NCBI GenBank assembly: GCA_027475525.1 | Contig: JAMWFC010000049.1 | Coordinates: forward strand, 3,890,947-3,954,946 | DNA from: Macrolepiota albuminosa | Taxonomy: Eukaryota; Basidiomycota; Agaricomycetes; Agaricales; Agaricaceae | Direction of reading: 5' to 3' | DNA: 64,000 nt | Shown here: positions 33,201 through 42,235 of the stretch, piece by piece | Position numbering within the stretch: the stretch's first letter is position 1 | Layout: each line of letters begins with the position of its first letter | The notes under the pieces: model-generated | Told to the model about the DNA's origin: nothing | What the model saw: the letters and a program-made list of their open reading frames with translations, nothing else | Databases searched by the model: none | Program-made: the position numbers and the translations under genes

Positions 33201-34106
33201 GGTGCATGGGGACCACCATTGAGCATTCAAGTAGCGATTAGTCTTATCGCGTAGTTGCTCCTGGAGGGCGCGCGGACAGCGCGGCAAGTGGTACTTATAC
33301 TGCTTGTTCTCGTCTATGAGATTAATCTCATGATTCACCTCCCGCCATGGCGGGAGCTCCTCCTTGGTCCCATTGACCATGTCGGCAAATTCTTCTTGCC
33401 ATTGCTGACGCAACCGAGGGATATCTTCCTCATGAAGGCTTGTCGCCTTCTGCTTCCCCTTCATGCGTACCGGGGGAAGTACTTCCACCGTCTCTGAGGG
33501 TGGCCGAGGCGGCGGCGCGTACTGTTCTCGCATTGCGAGCACCCGATTGACACTGTCATCAGGTATATGTAGTCTCAGCGGGGCACCCGCTACCGCTGCC
33601 TTACAAGCCACGAGGCTTCTTCCCTCACGTACAAGTGAGTACGCTACGGATACCTCGTCCGGGGCTGGCTGGCGATACACTGGTTTGACGGTCATCCGTC
33701 TCTGGTGCGCATTTCGCGCACACGTGGCTGCCACCAGCTCGTTCCACTCTTGCGGCATTCGGGGGTCGTATGCCCAGTCGTACTCCGGTAGGGGAGCTGG
33801 TCGTTCCCATAGAGACCGTGTGTCCCCCTCTACTGAGGCTTCCGCCTCTCGAATGCTGTCTTTCAAGTCTTCCAACTTGACTCGTGAGGACGTAGGTGGA
33901 CATACGTCCACTGAGTCCTCCCGTCGTCTCGCCTTGCGATGGCGTTTGTCTGGAGGCCTTGCGCCTCGAATCTCGGGAGCGATTATTCGCTCGTTGCTCC
34001 TCTTGGAGGCTTGATACTCCTCCTCGCTCATCATTACCACGTTGTGGTCTGCGCTTAGTCCAGGCATAGCCTGCACTTCCTCCTCCCCATCCTCCACGGT
34101 CGGCAC
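30219..34106 (-). CDS. Pol: reverse transcriptase, RNase H, integrase, chromodomain (copy B)
   Basis: About 1295 codons in the same frame as the protease but separated from it by one TGA (34122-34124). Domains: acidic linker (1-270); RT with CILKKDGTLQTALD (~325), KIDLTDAYEQV (~372) and catalytic YLDDIFIYSD (~430); RNase H with CDASKTGVGAM and DHKALEFF (~580-680); integrase zinc domain HALVGH...CASCAACQ (~850-905); DDE core with DFVGPFP, VSDRDSKFTSQWW and the Glu in TDGQTERVN (~925-1040); chromodomain VECIIGHRW...WSLGDTTWEP (~1240-1285). All catalytic residues expected for these domains are present. It ends TAA. There is no ATG at the beginning of this stretch, so translation must come from gag-pro. 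Confidence 0.93.
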   Translation of the reverse strand: MPTVEDGEEEVQAMPGLSADHNVVMMSEEEYQASKRSNERIIAPEIRGARPPDKRHRKARRREDSVDVCPPTSSRVKLEDLKDSIREAEASVEGDTRSLWERPAPLPEYDWAYDPRMPQEWNELVAATCARNAHQRRMTVKPVYRQPAPDEVSVAYSLVREGRSLVACKAAVAGAPLRLHIPDDSVNRVLAMREQYAPPPRPPSETVEVLPPVRMKGKQKATSLHEEDIPRLRQQWQEEFADMVNGTKEELPPWREVNHEINLIDENKQYKYHLPRCPRALQEQLRDKTNRYLNAQWWSPCTTAQAAPLLCILKKDGTLQTALDARQRNDNTIKDVTPLPDQEVIRKDMARAKYRSKIDLTDAYEQVRIRTEDVPKTVFASIMGTFTSNIMQIGDCNAPATFQRLMTSIFRDVIGHFMHVYLDDIFIYSDTMEEHEQHLRVVFEQLRKYKLYLKWKKCELYAQSIDCLGHVIDKRGIHPDQDKLDHIREWRTPRNYNDIQRFVGLVNYISSFLPDVTAYTGPLMAMTQNGSPFNWRPLHQRCFEMVKRICTKTPVIRPIDPRRDEPIWLICDASKTGVGAMYGQGSSWQTCRPAGFMSKKFTTAQQNYAVHELETLAILEALLKWEDKLMGYPIHIITDHKALEFFKTQVNLSPRQRRWIDYMSRYQFDITYVKGELNKVADCLSRYFESDVVGEAHEPHEYVQADCRIDPDGEDLPLHRYQELREHVLEVRAMRDDERRRSTRLREQREERDVAAQLLKEHEAVDPASTREHERHDVPVTLAEMLEGELPSSQPPSLVNDDFRQEVVQDYGDDPLFAEIIANPDDHPRFRHEPGGLITTENRQGVAVVCLPRTRTIVTRVLDQAHALVGHFGAAQTLGYIRRWYWWPRMAQEVTKFCASCAACQRAKLPPGSPLRKLHQLPVPVKPWDSIGMDFVGPFPESRGFDYLWVVICRMTSMVHLIPVRTMLTAKELSWIYLREIVRLHGLPSTIVSDRDSKFTSQWWRELHKLLGARLLMSTSFHPQTDGQTERVNRSIGQILRAVVCPDQRDWVDWCPLTEFAINVSISETTGYAPFELNGGYLPSMLHEVRADTVAHRGVVEFARQALENIAAAHDAIIEARVFQAKNANHRRRTDPPIAVGALVYLSTRNLRLPKGRASKLCPKWVGPYRILDVEPSTSNYVLELPLALQERRIVPKFHVSLLRPYSASDDALFPNRATPGPYDFGARDDDEWFVECIIGHRWTERNTLEFEVRWSLGDTTWEPHSHCSKLAALDRYLELKGVKRPHQLSKRAGA

Positions 34107-34121
34107 TCTGCGCCGGCCAAG

Positions 34122-34980
34122 TCATGGAGAGTCCTTGCGTTTCTCCGTAGTGCGATGATGTCGCAGACGATTATCAGTGTCGTCTGCTGTAGCTCGCTCG
34201 GCTGGGATCACTTTCCCATTCACTAGCACCTGAGAGTGGTCAAAGTCTAATATGACTTTGTTACGCCGCATGAATGGCGTTCCCAGTATCATGTCGTAGC
34301 GATCGAAGTTCGCTACATCCATGTATTCACGGCTACGTGAGCCCGGTGTTTGGACATTCACATTTGTCCCGTACTGCACCATGGCTCGGCTCCCTACGGT
34401 GCCCAGCTGTAACGCCAATGGCGTATCCAACTCCTGCACGGATATTCCGTACACATGGGCAAACTGGGGCGTTATGCCCGATGTGGTACTCCCAGAGTCC
34501 CATAGGGTCCATGCCTTGTGGCCGTCTACGTCCACATACGAGACCAGGCACTCCTTGTCTGCTCGCTTCAATGTAGGGCGCTGCAAAGTGCCCTCTGCAC
34601 GACGAAGGGTCACCTTCTTCATCCAAACCACGTTATTCCGTTCGGGGTCATTTGCGGACGGCCAATCCGTCATCGCTGCTAGGCACTCAGAGTCGCTGTC
34701 GCGACTGTAATACTCATTGTCGTAGACGTCATCATATACGTCGACTGTGATGTACTCCTCCCCCTCCATGACCACACTCTCGGGCTCGGCGCCCGATGCC
34801 TCCTCTGGGGGCTCCTGGTCGTTTGTGGGGTTCTCCGCCTCAGAATCGGCAGATACGTCTCCGTCACTCCCACTCGCGGCTGCAGTATGTGCAGCTCAAA
34901 GGTGGGCGCGGGGTGTATACCCCTTCCTCGGGGGTCCTGGCTTCGCAGGGCAGTTGGTAGCGTAGTGGCCTGGTTGGCCA
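34122..34980 (-). pseudogene. Zinc knuckle and aspartic protease (copy B)
   Basis: The frame begins downstream of the 77-bp duplication with a CCHC zinc knuckle (CFACGQPGHYATNC, 34990-34950), followed by an acidic linker and a retropepsin: LWDSGSTTSGI (catalytic DSG, near 34500), then YDMILGTPFMRRN (near 34290-34255). It ends at TGA 34124-34122, after which pol continues in the same frame (LGRRRVPTVED). A CGA-to-TGA change would explain that stop; stop-codon readthrough is the alternative. The protease would process Gag-Pol. Confidence 0.8.
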
Positions 34981-34981
34981 C

Positions 34982-35135
34982 ACGCGAAACAAGTCCCCGT
35001 CTGACCTGGTGGGTTGGCCGGTTTGAAGTCCGGCCTTGATTTAGGGCGTTCTCCGTCCACGCGAAACAAGTCCCCGTCTGGCCTGGTGGGTTGGCCGGTT
35101 TGAAGTCCGGCCTTGATTTAGGACGTTCTCCGTCC
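34982..35135 (-). repeat. 77-bp tandem duplication in gag (copy B)
   Basis: Units 34982-35058 and 35059-35135 differ at two positions only. 77 is not a multiple of three, so the capsid frame (from 35968) and the zinc-knuckle/protease frame are out of register. Removing one unit would put them in one frame. Confidence 0.92.
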
Positions 35136-35968
35136 GGCGCCTGCTCTGGGCGTGGGCGGCTCCGCCCTCGGTTTGCAACAGGGGTCTTGCGTACAACAAA
35201 CCGCGTGTTGCGGTCACGATCCAAATCGGTCTTCTTGGCCAGGAAGGTCCCCACATGCTGACCCCGTGAGGGCGTCCCACCAGGCGGTAGTCGCCTGGAT
35301 CCCCCTTTGTGTCCACTCCGATGTTCGTAGTGGTTAGCAGTCTTCAGAGACTGCTCATACTGGATGGCATATGCCACGAATTCTTCCACATCGTTGACTT
35401 CTGGGGACAAGCCGTCCTCACGTATCAAATAGCGGCGCATATCCGCTGGAATGCCATCCAAGAACGTTTCGAGCATTGTATACCCGTCCGGGTATATTGC
35501 CATGTTCTGGGCATGGTCACTAAGGGTATCATAGAACCCTTGTACTCCCAACTTCTCGGTGTACTTGGCGGACTGGAAGTCCCGCCTTGCATCCTGAAGC
35601 GTTGAGGGGTGTACGAATCGATCGTACAGTCCTGTAAGGACTCCTTTAAACGTCCAGTCATATTGGACATGGTTGACGTGCAGTACTGCCCGTCGAAACC
35701 AACCCATGGCCTCTCCGGCCAAGAACTCAGGCAGAACGAAAATTCGTTCTCGTTCCATACGGTCACCTCTGTATAAGCACATGGCAAGATGGGTGCATAC
35801 ATCCATCGCCCAATCTTCCAGGTCGCTGAACTTGGACGCACCTGTATAGGCGCGAATGTGCCTACTGTCTGCTTTACGCAGCTTCACTCCGTCTGGTAAC
35901 CGTAAGGTTACGCCCAGGGCATCATCGACTACTCGATGCAGGCGATCGTGCATGGCTTCACGATGCAT
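34990..35968 (-). pseudogene. Gag capsid domain (copy B), frameshifted at both ends
   Basis: Encodes MHREAMHDRLHRVVDDALGV, then a retrotransposon-gag fold: KFSDLEDWAMDVCTHLAMCL, LAGEAMGWFRRAV, LYDRFVHPSTLQDA, GIPADMRRYLIREDG. A basic Arg-rich stretch precedes the zinc knuckle. The frame differs by one base from the upstream 236-aa ORF (join near 35960), and the downstream zinc knuckle is thrown out of frame by the 77-bp duplication. The ancestor probably had one long Gag-Pro-Pol frame. Confidence 0.8.
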
Positions 35969-36639
35969 TCAGATGGCTTCCCGCTGACCCAGGGATCTAG
36001 TATATCTGTCCTACGGTCATGGTTACGCATGTGCGGGGGCTCCTCACGCCACCCTTGTCCTGCTGGAGTATAAAAAGTACTCACCGGTCTTACTTCGGGC
36101 ACTTCTTGCGCCCGTGCTAGTGCCTCCACTAGCTCGATTCCGACGTCTTGATTGCGTCGTGCCGAGCATTCCTTGGATGTGTGGCTCCAGGGGGTCGAGA
36201 CCCCCGATTGCCGTGTGGCCTTACGCTGCACATACATTTGCAGCTCCATAGTGAGCACTCTCACCATCAAATCAGTATATTTCGTACTGAATACATTGGG
36301 CACTTCGTGCCCTTGTTGCCTAAGTGCTACTATATGGGCTGACGCGTAGCGCTCGAGTCGCGCTTGGGTGGTGTATTTCATCACCTCTGGGTGCAAGTCC
36401 CAGAACACCCGCAAGCGCACGGTGTACGCAGTTTTCAGCCGCTGTTCCTCTGCTCCGACGTCGTCGTCACTTGACGACTCCATCACCTCCTCTGGAAGCT
36501 CTACAACCTCCGGAGCTTCCTCCACTGCTGGTGTGCGCGGAAATCGATCTTCCGCGCGGTATCCTTCAGGCCTTGCAGCCTCCTCCGGTACCTCTTTTAA
36601 GCGGGTGTCAGGGGACCCCTCATTCCTTTCTTCTTTCAC
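35929..36639 (-). CDS. Gag N-terminal ORF (copy B)
   Basis: 236 aa. Acidic N-terminus (Glu/Asp/Pro-rich, with SSSDDDVGAEEQ), then a helical block RLRVFWDLHPEVMKYTTQ, VPNVFSTKYTDLMVRV and MELQMYVQRKA, then a polar tail. It matches fragment C. The MELQMYVQR block resembles TELQMFVQR in ORF B of element D, which may point to a shared origin. It overlaps the capsid frame by 40 nt in another register, by mutation or programmed shift. Confidence 0.7.
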   Translation of the reverse strand: MKEERNEGSPDTRLKEVPEEAARPEGYRAEDRFPRTPAVEEAPEVVELPEEVMESSSDDDVGAEEQRLKTAYTVRLRVFWDLHPEVMKYTTQARLERYASAHIVALRQQGHEVPNVFSTKYTDLMVRVLTMELQMYVQRKATRQSGVSTPWSHTSKECSARRNQDVGIELVEALARAQEVPEVRPVSTFYTPAGQGWREEPPHMRNHDRRTDILDPWVSGKPSECIVKPCTIACIE

Positions 36640-37710
36640 TCCTTATTTCTTCACTCTCCTTTCATTCACTTCCTTATTTCTTCTACCATTCTCTCATTTT
36701 GCTGTTACTACTTCTTCAACACTATCTGTTGGTACTATTCTCAACCTTTGAGGTGCTCTGGTTCTTTAGCTATCACTCAGACAAGTGTGGGCCCTTCAGC
36801 ACCGCTCCAGGCTGCTTAGATAAGCCGGAGTTTGCCTTTCTGACTTCTAAAGTCCGGAGTTTTCCTCCCTTGTTTGCACACTTGTTTGGTTAGTCAATTT
36901 TCGAGTTTTTAAGGTTTTGTTGTACTGTACAGTTGTTTCCCACGCTTCAGAGGCCCCAGAAGCGTCCAACCTGGCATAGGGAATCCCCAGACTTGTTCTC
37001 TTTGGATCTCCCTCTGCCAGGTGAGTAGCTACCTTGATATTGTCAGTATATATTCTAATACACTTTGGATCTCCCTCTGCCAGCTGTGTGACTGAGCCAC
37101 AGCCTCTAGAGGTCGCCCTTACAGCGGGCTTCCGCTACTTTAGAAGGCATTGGACCCGCTGTGGACCGCCTGGTCCCACTGCTCCGGCTCGCAGGGAGGG
37201 TTCTCCCAGTCCGTACTGACAACTCGGCGTCTCCTGGGGCGCCATAGGCGCCGGTTGACTGTCGGCCGTCCTGCGGGGGTCCTTTGGAAGCCAATCAGCT
37301 AGACCGTCGCGGTCCTCCTGGCAACTGCGTAGCTGGGGGCGTTAATCCCCCAGGCATCTTGTCTTGGAGGCGTTGCGGACCGTCCTGCTGTGAGCTTTCA
37401 GCTCTCCGGGCCTCGCTCTCATTCCCAGCTAGGTCGGTACTCTGACCTCGGTCTCGAGCCTTGGGTCTTACCTGACCCGCATTGGACGCTGACGCGTCCT
37501 GGGTGTCTGCTGGGTCTCCCCGTAGGTCATGGGCATTTCGCCCGCCGTCAGTGGGCGCTGCAGGTATGGGATTACTCATCGATCCCCTGTTTGAAATTTG
37601 CACGGTGTGGCTGTGCAAGAAGCTCGAGAAGCTGATAGAGTTCTGTCAACGAACTCAACAACTGACGTCGGATGCTAGGCAATAGATCCTAGCTGGCGGA
37701 TTCAAAAAAA
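36640..37710 (-). other. Long 5' leader of copy B
   Basis: 1.07 kb between the 5' LTR and the first ORF. No TGG-type tRNA primer site adjoins the LTR; the first bases on the minus strand are TTTTTTTGAATCCGCC. The leader contains a 21-bp direct repeat at 37000-37020 and 37063-37083, conserved in fragment C. Read on the plus strand, the interval 37021-37083 looks exactly like a fungal intron (GTGAGT, CTAAT, CTGCCAG). Confidence 0.7.
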
Positions 37711-37945
37711 TGTAACAAAGTTACGAAGTTTAGAGAGCTTAGTGTGCACACACGACACTGAATCAGACCAGACCGGTCTATTGACAATGTAGTATACACA
37801 AAAATAAGCTGCTTTGTAAGCAGCTGGTAAACTAAGTTATATAGTAATGTAATTAATATTATATTATAATAAATATAATATAATAATATCTACTGTAAAG
37901 TAAGTAAAGCTAGGTGGCCAACGCCACATAGTGGGCTACGCTACA
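37711..37945 (-). repeat. 5' LTR of gypsy copy B
   Basis: 235 bp, beginning (minus strand) TGTAGCG at 37945 and ending GTTACA at 37711. Followed on the right by GCTAG, the TSD. The AT-rich palindromic centre may hold the promoter. Confidence 0.95.
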
Positions 37946-37950
37946 GCTAG
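37946..37950. other. Target-site duplication GCTAG (right copy)
   Basis: Identical to 26590-26594 on the other side of copy B. Confidence 0.92.
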
Positions 37951-40900
37951 GATTCAAAGCAGGCTACAACAGTTACAAATGACTGATCCTGATGAGCGTC
38001 GTTTAAATAGAAGTAGAAGATCTACTTCAGTGGTTATACCACTTCATTATGGAACTGGGGATATGGGAACTGGGGATATGAGACCTGGGGATATGAGAAT
38101 TGGAAGAAATGATCAGATTGCCTCTAGCTCTTTGGGAAGGCCTATTGGACCAACTGTTGCTATGAACTTATTTGCATCTGAGGATGTACAACTTGGAACT
38201 ATAGGATTGGAGGATATGAGAACTGGGGGAAATAATCAGATTGGTTCAAGCTCTGGAGGAAATACTTCTAGCTCTTTGAGGAGGCCTGTTAGACCACCAA
38301 CTGTTGCTGAGGATCTATTTGCTAGGGCTATTCCTGAAACTCATTTACCTGAAGGATGGAATGCCCCTTTGCAAAATCCTATTCCTAGAATGATACCACC
38401 TCTACCTCTTCCTGCACATAGAGCTCCTTATGTGCCTTCAATAGTAGCACCTCTACCAGCTGCTGTGCATGGAAGAGATAATAGGGTGGGATTAGTCAAT
38501 CAGCCTGTAGTTGGTGGGACTGCTATGAGTATACCTGAAACTCATTTGCCTGAAGGTTGGGATGCTCCTTTACGGAATCCTATACCTAGAATGCCTGCTT
38601 TGCCAAACTTCACAATGCCATTACCATTGCCACCTGCACTTGGGAATAGAGGAAGACAAATTAATCAGCAGGTTGCTCCACAAACATTAGCAGCATTGCA
38701 AGACCAACAAAGGTTGAGGCACATTGCTGCAGCTGAGGAGCAAGATAGACAACAGCAGGCACTAGCAGTATTGCAAGAGCAGCAACGGCTCAGACATATT
38801 GCTTTGGCTGAAGAAGAGGAGAGGCAAAGGCAACAACAGGCATTAGCAGTATTGCATGAGCAACAACAGCTCAGAAATATTGCTATAGCTGAAGAGCAGG
38901 CATTAGCTGAAGTACAAAGGATAAGGGCTGAAGAGCAGAGAACACAACAGCAAGGATTGGCTGCTTTACAACAACCAGTGCCAGAGGTGAGATAAACACA
39001 CCTTTTATTTTATAAGCTGCTTTGACTAACAAAAGTCAACAGCATATAGATCTCAACCCTGAACATAGGCCTTTGAATGAGGCTAGAGCTGAAAGGATCT
39101 TGCAAGACTGGGAACAGCAACATTTAGCTGATCTTGAAGAGGATTTTAATGATTTAGATCCTCATGGGTTAGAAAATATCCATGCAGCTTTTGATGAGAT
39201 GCTTCAGAATCCTTTGGAGTATTTGGAGCATCCCATAGACAATGAGATTGATCCAAATCCACTAGATGATCCTAGGAATGATCCTGCTGAAAATATGGAG
39301 GAGGAATTGGAGTATGTGGATCCACCTGGAGATAACAGGCAGCAAAATCTACCAGCACCTCCTATTCTACAAAGGGTTGATCATATTCAAGGCAGAAATG
39401 CTCTTCCAAGAGGAAGACAGCCTTATATAGAGGAACCCTCAGCACATTATCTTGGTTCTATGGATGTTGCATGTCCACACTGTCATGCTCTACATTTTGA
39501 TGATGAAAAGCTGTCTAGATCTACTCTATATAATCCCAAGTTTGGCATGTGCTGTTTACAAGGGCAGATTGATTTGCCCAGACTCGCAGATGCTCCACCA
39601 GAACTGCTTGGCTTACTCCAAGGCCATCATGCTCTTTCTGATGCTTTCAAAGCATTTATTCGCCAATACAATGCAGCCTTTGCATTTACATCTCTGGGAG
39701 TCAAGATTGACCATGCAATTACCAATGCTCCTGGACCATATAGCTTTAGGATCAATGGAGAGCTCCATCATCTGACAGGTGCTTTGCTTCCAACTGAAGG
39801 CAATCATCCTGTGTATGCACAACTCTACTTCTACGATCACAATCAACAATTGGCTTTTCGTCAAGGAAGCAATCCTAGATTGGATCCTCAGATAATGGCC
39901 TCTTTGCAGGATATGCTTCATAGAGTCAATCTCTTTATTGGCTTATACAAGCTTGCAAAGCAGATTATGACAGAAGTACCTGAAGGCCAACCACAAAGGC
40001 TTTCTGTTCAACTTAGAGCTGACTTTGGAGACCATCAATGCTATAACAACCCTAATGAACAGGAAGGAGTTGCTGCAATTATACCAGGAGATGGTTCTGA
40101 AGAACAATCAGATCACCGTGACATAGTCCTGCATTTGCATGGAGGTCAATTGAAGTGAATCAGCCATCTACACCCCTATTACACTCCTCTGCATTACACT
40201 ATCATATTTCCAACTGGAGAACCTGGATTTCACACCAATATTCAATCTTAATTTGGACCAGCAGGAGAACAGAGAGCCAAAAAAGTTAGCCAAACTGCAT
40301 ATTATGCATATAGGCTGCAGCAGAGGGCTTTGGAAGCCAATGCTGCATTGCTTTGGAGTGGCAGACTGTTTCAGCAATATGTTGTGGATGCATGGGCATC
40401 AATAGAACAATCAAAGCTCAACTGGGTCAGACAGAATCAAAAGGAAGATTAGAGCTGAAGTCTATCAAGGGGTGGTTGATGCGGCTACTGGAGATGAAGA
40501 CTTAGGCAGGCAAAGTTGACACGTGGTCCTCCCCTCTTCTCATGTTGGAAGTGAACAACACATGTAGCAACTATTCCAGGACTCTATGGCTATTTGCAGG
40601 CATTTTCATAAACCAGATCTCTTCATCACTATAACTGCCAATCTAAAGTGGTCTGAAATTGAAGAGGCTCTGTTGAAAGAACCTATGGTTAATGGAAAGA
40701 GGCAAACAGCTTCTGATCATCCAGATATTGTTGCCAGAGTATTTGAACTCAAGAAGAATGCTCTTTTGAAGGACATAAAAGATGGTCTATTTGGAAAATG
40801 TGTGGCATCTGTCCATACCATTGAATTTCAAAAGAGGGGACTTCCACATATACATATCTTGATCTTTTTCCATCATCACAACAAGATCAAAGACGCAGCT

Positions 40901-42184
40901 CATGTGGACACTATTGTTTCTGCTCAAATTCCTGATCCAGTGACTCAGCCTCAATTGTATCAGGTATTGGCTTTGCTTGAATTATCAATGCAGTGACTGA
41001 CCTTTGTTATTAGGTTGTTACTACCAATATGGTTCATGGTCCATGTGGAGCAGATTTTCCCAATGCCAAGTGCATGGTAGATGGCAGATGTTCCAAGAGA
41101 TATTCCAAGGAATTTCAAGAAGCTACACAGTATGGTGATGATGGCTATCCCCAATATGCCAGACCTAACAATGGCCGCTTTTTTGAAAAGCATGGTCGTC
41201 GTTATGACAATCGTAATGTTGTCTCATACAATCCATATCTCTCAGCCAAATTCCAATGTCATATCAATGTGGAAGTCTGTGCTTCAGTGGATGCAATTAA
41301 ATACATTCACAAGTACATCTACAAGGGCCATGATAGGACAACTTTGGAGATTGCTAGGGAGGAGAGGGATGAAATCAAGGAACATTTGGATGCCAGATAC
41401 ATTTCTGCTCCTGAGGCTTGCTGGCACATCTTTGAATTCAACATGCATGCTGAATATCCTTCAGTGTACAGATTGCCTGTGCACTTGGAAAACCAGCATG
41501 AAGTCTATTTTCCAGATGATGAACCAATACAGGTGGTGGCTGCTAGACCTAATGCAGACAAGACTGCACTCACAGCTTAGTTTGAAGCCAATACCAGGTT
41601 TCCCAATAATAACACCACTTATCAGAACTTTCCAACCAAGTTTGTTTATGAAGCATCTAAACGGAGTTGGAAGGAGAGGCAGAGAGGGACAGCAATTGGA
41701 AGGATGTATTTTGCTTCACCAAGACAGGGAGAAAGGTTCTATCTCAGGATGCTCTTGACTGTTGTAACCAATGCAACTTCATGGGCTGATCTCAGGACAG
41801 TCAATGGCCATATCTATCCCACTTATCAAGAAGCATGCAAGGCTCTAGGTCTTTTGGAGGATGATGCAGAATGGAGGCAGTGTCTCACTGAAGCTGCTCC
41901 AATCCAACTAGGATCAGCTCTCAGGCAGCTGTTTTGCACTATTCTATTCCACTGTGCTCCTGCCACTCCTGAGGCTCTATGGGACGAATTCAAACATTCT
42001 ATCTGTGATGATCTTCGACACAGATTGGAACATACTAGGCAATACAGGGACCGAGTCTTTACCAATGAGGATGTCTATGACTATGGCCTTTATCTCATCA
42101 ATGACACTTTGATGAATTTTGGGAAAACTCTGAAAGACTTTCCCAACATGCCAGAGGCTCAACAGAATTGGAATATAGTTCCAG
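37951..42184 (+). pseudogene. Helitron RepHel: N-terminal and Rep (HUH nuclease) part
   Basis: Exons with short introns 38987-39042 and 40964-41013, both joining in phase. The N-terminal ~350 residues are rich in Gln, Arg and Glu, partly coiled coil, with repeated IPETHLPEGW motifs. Then CPHCHALHFDDEKL near 39475 (helicase-associated zinc region), LHYTIIFPTGEPGFH, and the Rep domain: DLFITITAN, the HUH motif GLPHIHIL near 40840-40860, VHGPCG, and KYIHKYIYKG near 41305 with the catalytic tyrosines. Rep nicks and rejoins DNA for rolling-circle transposition. Stops at 40158, about 40249, 40452, 40518, 40566 and 41580 break it; most fit C-to-T or G-to-A changes (for example CGA to TGA before ISHLHP, TGG to TAG before FEAN). 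Confidence 0.85.
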
Positions 42185-42235
42185 GTAATTGGCATTTGCA
42201 TAAGAGATTGACTTGAATACTGATCAATCTTTTAG

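Larger units (their letters stand above)
26595..37945 (-). mobile_element. Complete Ty3/gypsy chromovirus-type retrotransposon, copy B, with two extra ORFs
   Basis: 11,351 bp on the minus strand: 5' LTR (37711-37945), leader of about 1.07 kb, gag-N (36639-35929), gag capsid and zinc knuckle (35968-34950), protease, RT, RNase H, integrase with chromodomain (to 30219), ORF A (30115-28940), ORF B (28832-26874), hairpin and polypurine tract, and 3' LTR (26595-26828). It is flanked by the 5-bp TSD GCTAG. The LTRs differ by only four clean substitutions plus one short indel region, so the insertion is young. The chromodomain places it among chromodomain-bearing gypsy elements. The extra ORFs 3' of pol are unusual. 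At least four lesions now break the reading frames. Confidence 0.95.

Noticed and set aside
36324..36893. 189-codon plus-strand frame over the start of gag-N and the leader of copy B
   Set aside because: Low-complexity Leu/Pro/Ser composition typical of antisense to acidic gag; no similarity, although antisense splicing nearby is noted as a finding.
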